From Phoronis ovalis (lineage: Eukaryota > Phoronida > Phoronidae): a DNA stretch of 12,210 nt. Shown here in pieces: positions 1 to 9,573 of the stretch; the first letter of the stretch is position 1; the number at the start of each line of letters is the position of its first letter. Under the pieces are notes generated by a model, which ran no database searches, had not been told where the DNA came from, and saw only the letters and a program-made list of their open reading frames with translations. The position numbers and the translations under genes were made by a program. The stretch spans positions 1 to 12,210 of the forward strand of contig JAOXYB010025736.1 of assembly GCA_028565635.1 (NCBI GenBank). The letters are read 5' to 3'.

Positions 1-1484
1 AAAGTATACAATCCAAATCCAAAATTTTCAACTTGGCTGCACACCCCCACCAAAAAATAACTCGAGTACCCCCCCCCGGGACTGCACACCGGTAGATGTA
101 AAGGATTCCATACTGTATCCCAGTAATATAGATTAATCCTTGGCTAAGAGTACATACCCGGATGTAAATGTAATTACATAATGTCTGACACAACGAAGTC
201 AAGTGAGACATAGGTTCTCTCAAATAAGGTCAAAAATATGACATTATGGTAAATATTGAATAATCACGAATAATCATTGCGTAAACCTGACAACTGCATG
301 CTTTGTTAATATATTTACTCTACACCTAGACAACATTGACAAACAACTACATATTAGAATAAAACGATGATACATGACCTTCTCCTCAGGGGGAACTGCT
401 ATGAAATTTATATTTAAAAAAAAAATTAACTATATACTTTATACCCAAGTAGTTCCTACAAGGTTTGGCCCTGGCCGATCCCTCTTATTACAATCCGAGT
501 CTTTTATTACCAACTCTTACTGCTATTATCACTTTAGCCTCATCCATTAATTATGCACTACTTAAAAAAATCAAAGTTTGCACAGGCTCGATTTTTCCCT
601 GACAGGTTTTCTTTAGGTATATTTAATTATATAAGACTTTTTCTTTATCCAAACACTTTTAGTCGTTCAATTGCTAAGACAGAGAACTAATTCTAAATCT
701 GAATGAACAAGCGACAGGTGTCGGCTGTTGGACCGGATAAAATACTCGAACTTATCACTGCACTGACTATTTTACCTTCACATAAATGATTATTATTAGA
801 CAGGCATCAATTTTCCATATGACCTCTAAATAAACCCCATTATAGCAGTTATCAAAATTTTGATATCAAATGGGCCCTGATTATTACTCGTTAATTACAC
901 AGGTGTTTTTTTAAAACCTGTTCTGCAAGATAAAATTTCAGACATATTTCTGGCTAGTATTTTATTGCTAGGAGCAACCGACCAATCTTTCTATCTAGCC
1001 AGATATTGATAATTATAAAAATCCTGACTTTAAATTAATGCGTGTAGCGATTCAAATGTCGTGGAAAAGCGTCCTAATGAATGACCCAGCTATTACAAGT
1101 TATTACACAATATATCCCATATGTAATATCTTATATACTAACGTGACACACACGTGATCCCTATTCACGCGTATTGACAAATTTTAATTAAGAATGGCAT
1201 TAAAATAATCCTTGGTTATAATCATGTTTACAAAACACAGTAAGTACTGGCTTGTAGTTATACCAGCATACGGTATTATGAACCTTTCAGTGTATCGAGT
1301 ATAAAAGGGTTATTAACAGTTCAATGCAAAGGTCATCTGAACATGAACTGAATACAGCGCCGGTCATAGATTTAATCATAACAATCGGGCTTCGCTATTT
1401 CCAGATTGTAGTTTGGTTGTAAGGTCTTTGTTTATGTTCTGTGTTAAAACAGTAACATTTTAATTTTGTTTTCAATTTTTCTAG
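1..1484. other. 5' non-coding flank, possibly including a 5'UTR intron
   Basis: No reading frame in this stretch looks like a gene on either strand. It is AT-rich with short homopolymers, including nine C at 69-77 next to GGG. It contains a CACGTG E-box at 1151-1156, a 16-bp perfect palindrome at 850-865 and a TATA-like box at 1300-1307. The right edge is a convincing splice acceptor: a T-rich tract from about 1460 leading into CTAG at 1481-1484. The last part may therefore be the intron between a non-coding first exon and the first coding exon. A possible donor, GTAAGG, sits at 1419-1424, but it would make an intron of only 66 nt. The first exon may instead lie further upstream or outside the window. 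Confidence 0.6.
1300..1307 (+). promoter_or_regulatory. TATA-like box upstream of the Mohawk gene
   Basis: TATAAAAG matches the metazoan TATA consensus and lies about 240 bp before the predicted start codon. Roughly 30 bp downstream (1331-1340) there is a weak initiator-like TCATCT. In such AT-rich DNA a single TATA match is weak evidence, and many homeobox genes lack a TATA box. The acceptor at 1484 also implies that mature transcripts start upstream of it. This is a candidate only. Confidence 0.18.
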
Positions 1485-1538
1485 GCGAAATTCAATATAT
1501 TACACTAATTCTTTGGATAAGAATGTTGAAATCTAAAA
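1485..1538 (+). other. 5'UTR part of the first coding exon, with a short uORF
   Basis: This stretch starts after the acceptor TTTTTCTAG (ending 1484) and runs to the ATG at 1539. The main frame is closed upstream by TGA at 1527-1529, so 1539 is the first in-frame ATG of this exon. An out-of-frame ATG at 1523-1525 opens a 7-codon uORF that stops at TGA 1544-1546, overlapping the main start. The main ATG has A at -3 and G at +4, a good metazoan context. The uORF ATG has A at -3 but T at +4, so leaky scanning is plausible. Confidence 0.5.
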
Positions 1539-1840
1539 ATGGATGAAGAAATCGAGAGAAATTGTTTAAAACATGACACCACCGCGCATGGTGGCGGTCT
1601 CAGCAACACTGCAGACAACAAAGAAAAAGTGCAAAAGCATAATTGTGTAAGTTTTCAAGAAAACTTAGAAATGAAACAAAGGATAGCAGACGAAAGTTCA
1701 AATAATAATGAAGACACAAACAGTCTTGAAAGCTTTCCTATGGAACACGAAATGAACTACAGTGACGATATCATGCAAAGAGCAGACGACAGCAAAAATC
1801 AGCGAGCGTCTACAAGAAGCTTACGCACCAGAATCAACAG
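1539..1840 (+). CDS. Mkx: Mohawk coding exon 1: N-terminal acidic region and basic stretch
   Basis: The exon contributes codons 1-100 plus two bases (AG) of codon 101. It starts at an ATG in good context (AAAATGG). The donor is AACAG|GTGATT, with GT at 1841-1842, and the frame stays open only one more codon past it before TGA. The encoded segment is rich in E, D, N and S (for example [14 protein letters not shown]) with no recognised fold. It ends in basic SLRTRINR, which continues into RPRQKR in exon 2 and probably forms a nuclear localisation signal. Vertebrate Mkx also has a poorly conserved N-terminus before a basic linker. Assignment to the gene rests on phase, splice signals and this basic linker rather than on domain similarity. 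Confidence 0.85.
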
Positions 1841-4800
1841 GTGATTATAAATGTTTTACGTAATAGATTTTTTTATTTGATTTATTTCGAATTTCAACTT
1901 TATTTTAAGTGGCAAGTAGAGCTGAATTTTAATCTCTCTTTTTGTAATCAGCTATGTTAATTATTATGATTTGTCCCGGGGATTTATCCCACTTGCTAAC
2001 CTTTAGCTGACGCTACATCTCACGGAAAAATTGGTTTGTCTTGAACTTTTTATCAAACACAACGCAGGGTATAAAACAATATATAAAAGTTCATTAGCCT
2101 GTATGCCTTTGTTGCGAATAGTTTTGGAACTTAGCCAATGTTTATATAACATAATGACCACGTGCAATATGGTTATCATGTAATCAGAAGATGACCAGGC
2201 ATAGTAACTGGGACACATCGTAAATGTGAGCTTGAGGCCGAGCTTTATAAAAAGGCATAGCTTTATAAAATGGGGGAGTCCCAGGTGAAGCGACAACTCC
2301 TTCTCCGGCTCAACCATCGGTCATGGTTCGAAAAAGACAAAGGCCCGTGAATAGAAATCCCATTAAAACTCATCTTGACAAATAGAGCCTCACGGCCAGT
2401 ATTCGAAAAACTGCAGTCTTGGACGAAATCTATTTTGATGAAATATAAACTAAATTTGAAACATAATATTTTATTGTGTATTTGTACTTATTTACATTTT
2501 TTATGTTGAACATGCCAGTATTGACCTTTAATTTTCGGATATGACATCACTATAGATAGGGTGGTGCCGGTGTATTAAATTGTATTAAATCCTTTTTATG
2601 TACATGACCGGGTCAAGCTGCAGTTGTGTTTAGCATGGTTAATAGCATTTCTACTCGATTGGATATGTCAATCAAATACCTAGAATTATGAGTCATTATG
2701 ATTGCATTGCAAGAAACATGCAGGAAAATACTAAACAGTTTTTTTGTTTTGCGCACTTTAAAAGTCTAAGTGCACGCATTTTTCTAGATTTACCTGAGGG
2801 CATTAAGAACGTCTGTCGCAATACAGACAACAGGATATATAACGGTATTAACGAAAACAGAAATGTGTTTCTAGTTATTTCTATTTAAATGGCTCCATAT
2901 TGCATTACTTTTATTATTATACAATATACATGTTTAAGGGTTTTAATCATTTGTTGCAGTGCGTATACATGTATATCCATGTTGAAAAAGATCTTTTATG
3001 CAATATCGGATGTTACTACTAATCGCGCATCAAACTGATTTCACATATATTAATATAATCGTAGGAGCAATCCCGGGTGCAATAGTGCAGTCACAAGTCC
3101 TGATCAGAGTTGCAACGAAGAGGTCCAGCTAATATATTGCTGAGTAATCATTGCACCATCACGTGACAGTGATACTATATTTTGATTGCGGTTGATCATG
3201 ATGTCCAACCCGGACATTGTGAATAGCGATTTTTGCTAGCATTTGCCATTATTGGCATGCTTGGTCCAAATGCATCTGCAGGAGTGTGTGTCAGTACCAT
3301 CTCCACAAAAAACTACACGAATAATTATCATCTTGTATATTTCAGTCACCAGCATAATGCATTGGTTTTATATGAATGTTATGATAAATTATATATATTT
3401 ATTTTGTATTTCTATTGAGACATCGGTGAAAAGTTCATTCTTAATTATTGAATACGTAGGTAAGGTGGTAATGACATAACAATATTCAGGACAATGATCA
3501 TTGGTCGACAAACCACCGTGTTTCCAAATTACGTAACAAACTAAATATTTGTGCCTGCGCATATTAATTGTACGTAAACTTGGCACAGCTCACTATTGGA
3601 TTTACTTCAGTTCTTTCTGAGAATAACAGTTGACATAATAATATGCGACATGCACTATAAATATGTTAACGTCTATGCACTTTCATGAATGATGAAATAC
3701 ATATACGTACGGCTGTGTATTATATATTGTGAAAAGTAATAATGCGTATAATATAAGTGACAGGAGCAAATTTTTATACAAAGAGAAACCACACAAGAAA
3801 CCGCACAAAGCTGATGATACTTGAAACCCTAGTGTAAAAAACCTATTGAGAACTGATAATACAGACAATACAATATAGTGCATCATAAACATTCCTGTTG
3901 ACATCGAAAAGCCGCAATGACACACAACAAAACACTATTTTGTATAGTGTGGTGCAGTGGGTGGATATAAAGAACTAATAATTTCGATTTAATTTTCTTT
4001 AATTTACACATTTCATATAAACAGTAATTTATGTTCTTATTTCAATACTACTGCAATGTTTGTAATACGCACATATATGCACATAGCTACACACATTCTC
4101 GATATTGCCATATGGGCAATATAGTCAGCAGAATTGCCATGCACATGCCTATTTAATCGTTACGTAATTTTAGCATGTCAATAACTTGCACATAGACTGT
4201 TATCAATCAGATTTGCGAAGGCTTGAAGACAAACTGGTCAGTGTGCTCAAATAAAAGATTTATGTGAAAGATACCTGTTTATTATGATCATTACGTAATT
4301 TTAGTTTGTTGTATAACTGAATTAAACGGTCAAGCAATTTTGATACTTATTTTATGGGAATATGTGTAATTGATTGGAAATTAATAAATGACCTTGTAGA
4401 TTCCAACTGCTGGTTCATTTATAGAGACAGAATATCATGCTTACATTGATTAATTGTAACATTAGTTTCTAGGCTTTAAAAATCTTTTATATCAAGGAAT
4501 GCGTATAATTTCATGTCGAAAATATAACAGTGGACAAATGCATTAAATGTGACCTTTTTGTTGGACCTGACGTACAATACAAGGATCTTATGGCATCATC
4601 TAGCTTACGAGTCTAACACGGCATCTAGGGATATAACCCCTTCTCACACAGGCAGCAAACCCAACATGAACAATACCTGCATGCACGATCACGTTATTCC
4701 GTCTTGATGTATTATATCCTGTTATATATTGCGTCAGAAAAAATAAGCGAGAATTCTTTGCAATTGGAGCACAATTGATTATGATCATGGAACTTTAGCA

Positions 4801-7800
4801 TTTGAAGAAAATTGTGTGAGCTTATTTTTCATATAATACTGTACGTAATATCTTTTATTGGCTTCTTAACCATGTTAACTATCCATGGCTTATCACCGTC
4901 ACGCTATCGCAGGATCTGAAATTTTTCCATAATTTTTATCTGTTAAACAAAACTACTGTTGTGGCCGTTCTATGACCTTACATAAAGTTGACTGTAAAAT
5001 CAAGTGAATGTAGAATGAGCTAATATTTAACAAGTCAGATCGATAGCTTGTTCAACTGTGATTGACCCGGGATATTGGATTTGTCTATATTGGGCTCAAA
5101 AGGGTGTCGTTGCGACTTTTGGCGTCTACTACGTCTATCATTTTTCTATTATCTTATATTACTCCACCTGCATTAAAATAAATACCCAGAAATTCCTTAA
5201 ATCCAGCTTAGTCTTTCGATCAATTGAATGCATGTTTGTATTGGTAACTTGCGTAACTAACTAATGTTTGTCCCATTTTTCAAGATAAATATTAAAAGTA
5301 TTGATTTAAGCGGTGCGCTGTGTAAATACAGGTTTTTGCGAAAAACCTTTAATGCTTTTTTCTGTATTAAAGCACCCAGTCCGACCGAAGTTCGAGTAAA
5401 ATTCTTTTGTGGGTAAACTTGTCTAACATGCGATTTTGCCGTACTGATAATTAACCTCATACAAGATATATGCGGGAAAGTGTTCTAGCACTACTGGTTT
5501 GACATATGGTGTTGGGAAATTGTGATGTAGGTATGCATCGATGAGAGTCGATGAGAACCTTAAGCAGTCCCGTAAGCAGTTTCAGCCTTTGATTCTTCCG
5601 TCGTACGGCATTTTAAATTCTTTGACACAAAACATGAACATATTCAGTGAGTCTGTGTTTCCGTGTATCGATCTATACAGTGAAAGAAGGTTCACAAACC
5701 ACCAATGAATATTTTATATTTTCCATTGCTTTGGAACTGAAAAAGCGTAAAAAAGTCTTAATTTGGCCCTATGCCATATTAGTAGCCCCTGCATAAATGG
5801 ACATATAAAATACTTTGCAAACTTTTCTTTATATTACATAAAGCTATCATTTATATCACATTTAAAATTTGTTCAGAGTGAATCGGGTGCATTATCGGTT
5901 ATTACGTTTTCGTATTGTTACAAAAACTCAGTGAAGGAAGTGAACACTATATGTTTATTCAGACGATCACATTTAATTATGTTACAAATTTCATATGTGG
6001 AAAGATAAGGTTAGCGAGTGCAAATATATTTTATGTTTCCGCATGTTTCATCTGTTTCCTCGTTGTATACCACGTTGTGCTCGCATGTATCGTAAGATTG
6101 CCACTGTCCTGTTGACTAGACCCCCCTCATTCTATCGAGGGTTAAACTGTAAGCCCGTTGTTTTCGAAGCTAATTCACTCATAACCTTTCGAAAACAAGT
6201 GATATTTTATTCCAATAACATATGGAGGACAAAACAATTAAATGTCGCTACGAGACGTAGTTTCACCCATTTCATAATTTGGGAAAATCATTTTACCAGG
6301 TATTTTGCTGACAAAAATATGAACTTGACCTCCTGTCTATGTTTAAAATTCACGAATTATGTCTATATGGCCTATGTTTACTGTTTTCAGCCATAGGTTC
6401 AAATAATACATTTCTATTGATCTATGTAATGCTGTTACTGTTACTGTTACTGCCGTTACAGGGTCAAGCAAAATTCATTCATTGATTTTCCCCCTTTTAA
6501 CGCACAACAGGGTTGTTTTTCAATCTCTACAGCTGAAGATTACTCATTTTCATCTAGATAATGTGATTGCCAATTAACTTAATGCTAACAAAAACAATAA
6601 CTAGCTAGAAAACATAATAATAGAACCTGAACATGTATATTTTATTCCCTTGTATGTCGCATATTGCATAACGTACCCCAATGTTAAGATATTATGAAGG
6701 AATAGTTTATAAGGTTTTCTTTAGTTAATTTTTACACCTAATTACATAATATAAACATAAAAGGATTACGTAACATAATGCCATTCAATTCAATAACTAG
6801 AAGGGACACCTGCCAGCGTGTCGATATTATTTTCATCTGTTTCGCATCTCCTGTTTTGTTGCAAAATCATTTTGAGGTAAATTAAGTCATTTACTACTAG
6901 TAATGTGTTTGGTGGGTGTTTGGGTCCAGCTAGGTTCGTCACACAAAGTATGGTTGATCAAGACATTTCGTTGGTTCACAAGTAGTAGATAAAATCTATA
7001 TGATAGCATTCTAATATACAAGGTAATTAATAAATTAATCTCATTTGTTTTTTCAGACGTCCAATTCAAGAGAGGCCAAGACAAAAAAGGCAAACATTGC
7101 AAGATATGGCAAGACCTTTAAAACAATGGCTATACAAACACAAAGATAATCCTTACCCTACCAAAGCTGAAAAAGTTTCACTAGCCTTAGGCTCTCAAAT
7201 GACTCTAACACAGGTGTCTAACTGGTTTGCAAATGCTAGAAGACGTTTGAAAAATACTGTAAGGAGTCCAGGTGTAACCTGGTCGTCGAGAATTAAATTA
7301 TACAACAGTCACGTACAAGGAAATGCAGAGCTGTTAAGTATTAGTTCAGAAGAGTCAAGTTTGTTTTGGAGTGACGAAGAACACACAGTAACAGGTTGGT
7401 TTATTTACTTATATTTAAGCGCCCGAAGCTACGACTAAATTAACTGCAACCTATTGCATCTGATCTCAATTTCAGTACATAATCGTATAGGATTGTTTTG
7501 CAATTTATCGTAGCCGGAGATTCGCTGGTTCTTAAAAAGGGTGAGAGAGGGTCTGAATCACTGCCTTTATCCTCACCGGGTGACCCTTTCAACATTAGCA
7601 AATTTCCTGCTTTTATCAGCTATAAATTCATTACTGTCAAATAAAATACCACAATTATTTTTTTGGTAAGCTGATATAATTATTCTGCAGGAGGAGGTTT
7701 AGCTCCAGAAAACACCCTTAAAAAAACACCATGTCTTAGCAAGATAATATCCGGCCATTTTTTGGCAACATATCTCTACTAAACAGACAGTAAAACTTGT

Positions 7801-9573
7801 ATTCAAATTTATTCTTGATTAATTGTGTCGATATTTTAATTTGGGTGTATTTTTTTGATTTGTCTGCACCAAACCTTGGAAAACCGCAAACTTATTTTAT
7901 CATAAGCTCAGACTAAACTTTGTACATCTTGTACTTGCGTACTAAAAATAAGCAAAATAATATATATTATATATCATTGGCTAAACAAAAGCGCATATTA
8001 TTTCTCTTTACTTGCTGTTACAATACCTGTACCAACATATTCACCTCAGTTTCACCTCGACAATGTAGGCCATGTTATGTGTGATTTCAGACGTATTTAA
8101 ACGAAAACAAGTTAAATTATATTTGTATCAAATGAATTTTTATTCGTGCATGAGTCAAATTATATGAGTATCAATAAATATTGCTGTATGTTTTGCAATG
8201 TCATTCTAGTATTCAGAATGAAAGTACAAACAAATACAAGTACCTTTTCCTTAACTAGTAGTGACATCTGGCGGCGACACTAAAATAAAATAATGAGTTT
8301 CTGCAATTGCTCTTTTATAAAACGTAGATTTCAGCTGCCGTCACTGTTAATTAGCAGATGTATCGTTGTTCTTTTTTTTGTAGGAAACAAGCCATTTTAA
8401 GTTTAAGGACATAACCATGCATTACATGTTAAGTTGTTTTGGCAACCTAAATTAAATTATAATTTTCCATTTTTGTTTGGCAGATGATCAGGATATGAGA
8501 CCGAAAGACCTCACAGAAAACACTTCTTACACCACGCAAGAAGATTCAAAACATTCCGAAGTTTGGCGGGAAAATAATCCCACAACAGACGACTTAATAA
8601 CTGATCGTTTTTACCGACCAATAAAAGACAATGTTACATCTTACAGCACACCGAGCGACAAATCGGATCATTCCTATTTGCAACCATCCGACATGTCTTC
8701 CAGTGGTGTGCATAAATTTAAACAAAATATCATGCAACGATATTTACAAGATACTTACCAACACTCTTTAACTTCACCATACTCAAATCGAAAGAGAAAT
8801 CCATCTAGAGGTTCTGTTGGTTCTCATGACTACGAAGAACTATCATCTTCCTCAAGAAGCTCGCCTAGTCATGATCATGGTGGAGTGTTTGATGGTAGGT
8901 AACAGATGTGTTTTCCTAAAGAAAGAAACGAAGCTACAGGGTATTGTATTGGCGTACGATCTGTATCCTGATAACCGTCACCAATAACAAAACCCCGATT
9001 GGCGTACATTCACCTATCACACTTAGTCTGAGGACACGTGTAAGGTTCAGATGTTGTTATGATGTATACATTTCAGCTTGCGTTTATGTAATTTGTTACA
9101 TTTGTCTAAGTACTATGTGACGCATCACCAAAGATCATAGCTAATATTAATAACGTGTACGTAATTTTATAATTATGTCCGTGATTCTTATTTTCAGATT
9201 TTGTGGAAGAACTTGATGGTTTTGTAAAGCAACGAAACATTTCAGAAGAGCAAAGGTTTGTATCATATCAACACTGTCTATGAACAGGGATAGCATTACG
9301 ATTCACAGCCTTTAATAGTTGTTTAGTTTGTTAGAACTGAGAACCACCAAATACTAAACGATATGAAAACTATCAAATTAAAATAGTTGTAGACAAGATA
9401 TAAAAATCAGATTTATATCATATGACATTCATGCATCGGTGTTAACATGCATTTCAATGTCTATTTCTTTTTGTTTTAGCACGGAGAACGATTTATATTG
9501 GAAGGAGATAAGTGCTGCAATGGCCTTGACACATTTGGCAAGATCAAGTTTGTCGACACCTTCAATACTTTAA
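1539..9573 (+). CDS. Mkx: Mohawk-type TALE homeobox transcription factor (five coding exons, introns included)
   Basis: Joining 1539-1840, 7057-7394, 8484-8894, 9198-9255 and 9480-9573 gives 1,203 nt: 400 codons plus TAA. Every junction has GT-AG ends and matching phase. Domains in order: an acidic, low-complexity N-terminus (1-90); a basic region (94-112); a TALE homeodomain (about 108-169) with the PYP three-residue loop extension at 133-135 and recognition helix NWFANARRR at 156-164; a conserved post-homeodomain segment with RIKLYN at 179-184 and VQGNAE at 187-192; a Ser/Thr-rich middle with two short motifs (291-309, 316-333); and a C-terminal [15 protein letters not shown] block (376-390). 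The post-homeodomain and C-terminal blocks separate Mohawk from Iroquois. Vertebrate Mkx is a nuclear repressor that acts in tendon and connective-tissue development and recruits Sin3A/HDAC. The role in this organism is inferred only. The C-terminal tail after the YWKE block is about ten residues, shorter than in vertebrates. Confidence 0.95.
2241..2270 (+). repeat. Two close copies of AGCTTTATAAAA
   Basis: AGCTTTATAAAA occurs at 2241-2252 and again at 2259-2270, an 18-bp period. Both contain a TATA-like TTATAAAA. This lies in a locally more G+C-rich patch of intron 1 (about 2230-2420) that also carries an imperfect inverted pair, GGCCCGTGA (2342-2350) and TCACGGCC (2390-2397). No known element was recognised. 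Confidence 0.5.
4102..4122. repeat. Short near-perfect palindrome in intron 1
   Basis: ATATTGCC (4102-4109) and GGCAATAT (4115-4122) are exact reverse complements around a 5-bp centre, ATATG. It could bind a dimeric factor or be chance in AT-rich DNA. Confidence 0.6.
4160..4304 (+). repeat. Dispersed 14-bp direct repeat TTACGTAATTTTAG
   Basis: Exact copies occur at 4160-4173 and 4291-4304, 131 bp apart, each preceded by a similar ATC-containing flank. The core TACGTA is a palindrome that recurs elsewhere in the window. No function is assigned. Confidence 0.6.
6434..6451 (+). repeat. Hexanucleotide microsatellite (GTTACT)x3
   Basis: Three exact GTTACT units are followed by GCCGTTACA, a degenerate continuation. 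It lies inside intron 1 and is probably an ordinary microsatellite. Confidence 0.7.
7057..7394 (+). CDS. Mkx: Mohawk coding exon 2: complete TALE homeodomain and post-homeodomain segment
   Basis: The acceptor TTTTTTCAG ends at 7056. The first base completes codon 101 (AG|A, Arg). Codons 102-213 follow, and the last base (7394) starts codon 214. The homeodomain (about residues 108-169) reads [19 protein letters not shown] onward. It has the TALE PYP insertion at 133-135, and W157, F158, N160 and R162 of helix 3 are intact. Alanine at homeodomain position 50 (A159) is shared with Iroquois, but [15 protein letters not shown] and LGSQMTL are Mohawk-type. Afterwards come RIKLYN, VQGNAE and an acidic SSEES...WSDEE stretch. 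The donor is ACAG|GTTGGT. A nearby alternative at 7388 (ACA|GTAACA) is in the wrong phase: joined to exon 3 it meets an early stop. The homeobox is uninterrupted by introns. Confidence 0.96.
7395..8483 (+). other. Mohawk intron 2 (1.1 kb)
   Basis: It runs from GTTGGT to TTGTTTGGCAG. The exon 2 frame continues open for about 14 codons into the intron before TAA (7436-7438), so retention of this intron would truncate the protein soon after the homeodomain. No gene, RNA or clear repeat is seen inside, only AT-rich stretches such as TATATATTATATAT near 7961-7974. Confidence 0.85.
8484..8894 (+). CDS. Mkx: Mohawk coding exon 3: Ser/Thr-rich middle region with two conserved short motifs
   Basis: The acceptor TTTGGCAG ends at 8483. 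The first two bases (AT) complete codon 214 (G|AT, Asp), then codons 215-350 follow with one base of codon 351. The donor is GATG|GTAGGT. The alternative at 8899 (TAG|GTAACA) gives the wrong phase and an early stop in exon 4. The region is polar and probably disordered. Two blocks resemble vertebrate Mkx: [19 protein letters not shown] (291-309, compare KYKSSLLNRYLNDSLRH) and [18 protein letters not shown] (316-333, compare the RQRNHSGSFSSNEFEEEL region), the latter followed by a serine run. In vertebrate Mkx the part after the homeodomain holds repression domains. Which of these blocks does that here is not shown. Confidence 0.93.
8895..9197 (+). other. Mohawk intron 3 (303 nt)
   Basis: It runs from GTAGGT to TTATTTTCAG, a canonical acceptor with a T-rich tract. 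Nothing else is recognised in it. Confidence 0.88.
9198..9255 (+). CDS. Mkx: Mohawk coding exon 4 (58-nt small exon)
   Basis: The acceptor TTTTCAG ends at 9197. Two bases (AT) complete codon 351 (Asp), then 18 codons encode [18 protein letters not shown], and AG starts codon 370. The donor is CAAAG|GTTTGT. It has no domain of its own: it is an acidic linker between the Ser-rich region and the C-terminal block, where vertebrate Mkx has a variable linker. Support comes from canonical splice sites and from being the only path in phase between exons 3 and 5. Direct joining of exon 3 (phase 1) to exon 5 (needs phase 2) would break the frame. Confidence 0.88.
9256..9479 (+). other. Mohawk intron 4 (224 nt)
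   Basis: It runs from GTTTGT to CTTTTTGTTTTAG, a strong pyrimidine tract. No internal feature is recognised. Confidence 0.88.
9480..9573 (+). CDS. Mkx: Mohawk coding exon 5: conserved C-terminal motif and stop
   Basis: The first base completes codon 370 (AG|C, Ser). Codons 371-400 follow, then TAA at 9571-9573. [20 protein letters not shown] closely matches the vertebrate Mkx block DTYWKEINAAMALTNLAQ and is the best evidence after the homeodomain that this is Mohawk rather than Iroquois. The protein ends about ten residues after the block (SLSTPSIL), whereas vertebrate Mkx continues for roughly 30 more. A second TAA follows at once in frame (9574-9576). Confidence 0.94.

Larger units (their letters stand above)
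1841..7056 (+). other. Mohawk intron 1 (5.2 kb), no convincing gene inside
   Basis: It begins GTGATT and ends in a T-rich tract and TTTTTTCAG (7048-7056). Open frames of 60-130 codons occur on both strands, the longest being 5995-6396. They lack recognisable domains, are Cys/Phe/Tyr/Ile-rich as expected of AT-rich chance frames, and sit in competing overlaps. Small structures seen are a tandem AGCTTTATAAAA pair (2241-2252, 2259-2270), a 21-bp near-palindrome (4102-4122), a repeated TTACGTAATTTTAG (4160-4173, 4291-4304), a hairpin (5330-5348) and a (GTTACT)3 run (6434-6451). A long first intron ahead of the homeobox exon is a usual place for enhancers of developmental genes, but I cannot point to a specific one. 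Confidence 0.8.

Noticed and set aside
1-100. C-rich start of the window as a possible i-motif or G-quadruplex site
   Set aside because: Only two substantial C runs are present (around 45-50 and 69-77). Four are needed for the simple form.
2003-2317. 104-codon minus-strand open frame
   Set aside because: Its composition is hydrophobic and random-looking, with no motif. It covers the G+C-richer patch of intron 1, where stops are fewer.
2290-2340. Possible tRNA-like B box (GGTTCGAAAA) suggesting a tRNA or tRNA-derived SINE
   Set aside because: The B box is incomplete. No A box at the right distance, no acceptor stem and no A-rich tail were found.
2688-2888. 66-codon open frame with a fairly hydrophilic product (around [16 protein letters not shown])
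   Set aside because: It could be a small gene or cryptic exon. However, it shows no family similarity, and no splice pair keeps phase between Mohawk exons 1 and 2, which already join cleanly without it.
3683-3925. 80-codon minus-strand frame with a membrane-like C-terminal half
   Set aside because: Runs of Leu, Ile, Tyr and Phe are what AT-rich DNA gives by chance, and there is no supporting signal around it.
5995-6396. 133-codon open frame in intron 1, the longest unspliced unassigned frame
   Set aside because: It is rich in Cys, Phe and Tyr, has no recognisable domain, overlaps other open frames and lies inside a well-supported intron. It is probably chance in AT-rich DNA.
7057-7394. Iroquois (Irx) identity for the homeodomain gene
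   Set aside because: It shares WFANARRR and the PYP insertion with Irx, but [28 protein letters not shown] and the C-terminal YWKE block are Mohawk features, and no Iro box was seen.
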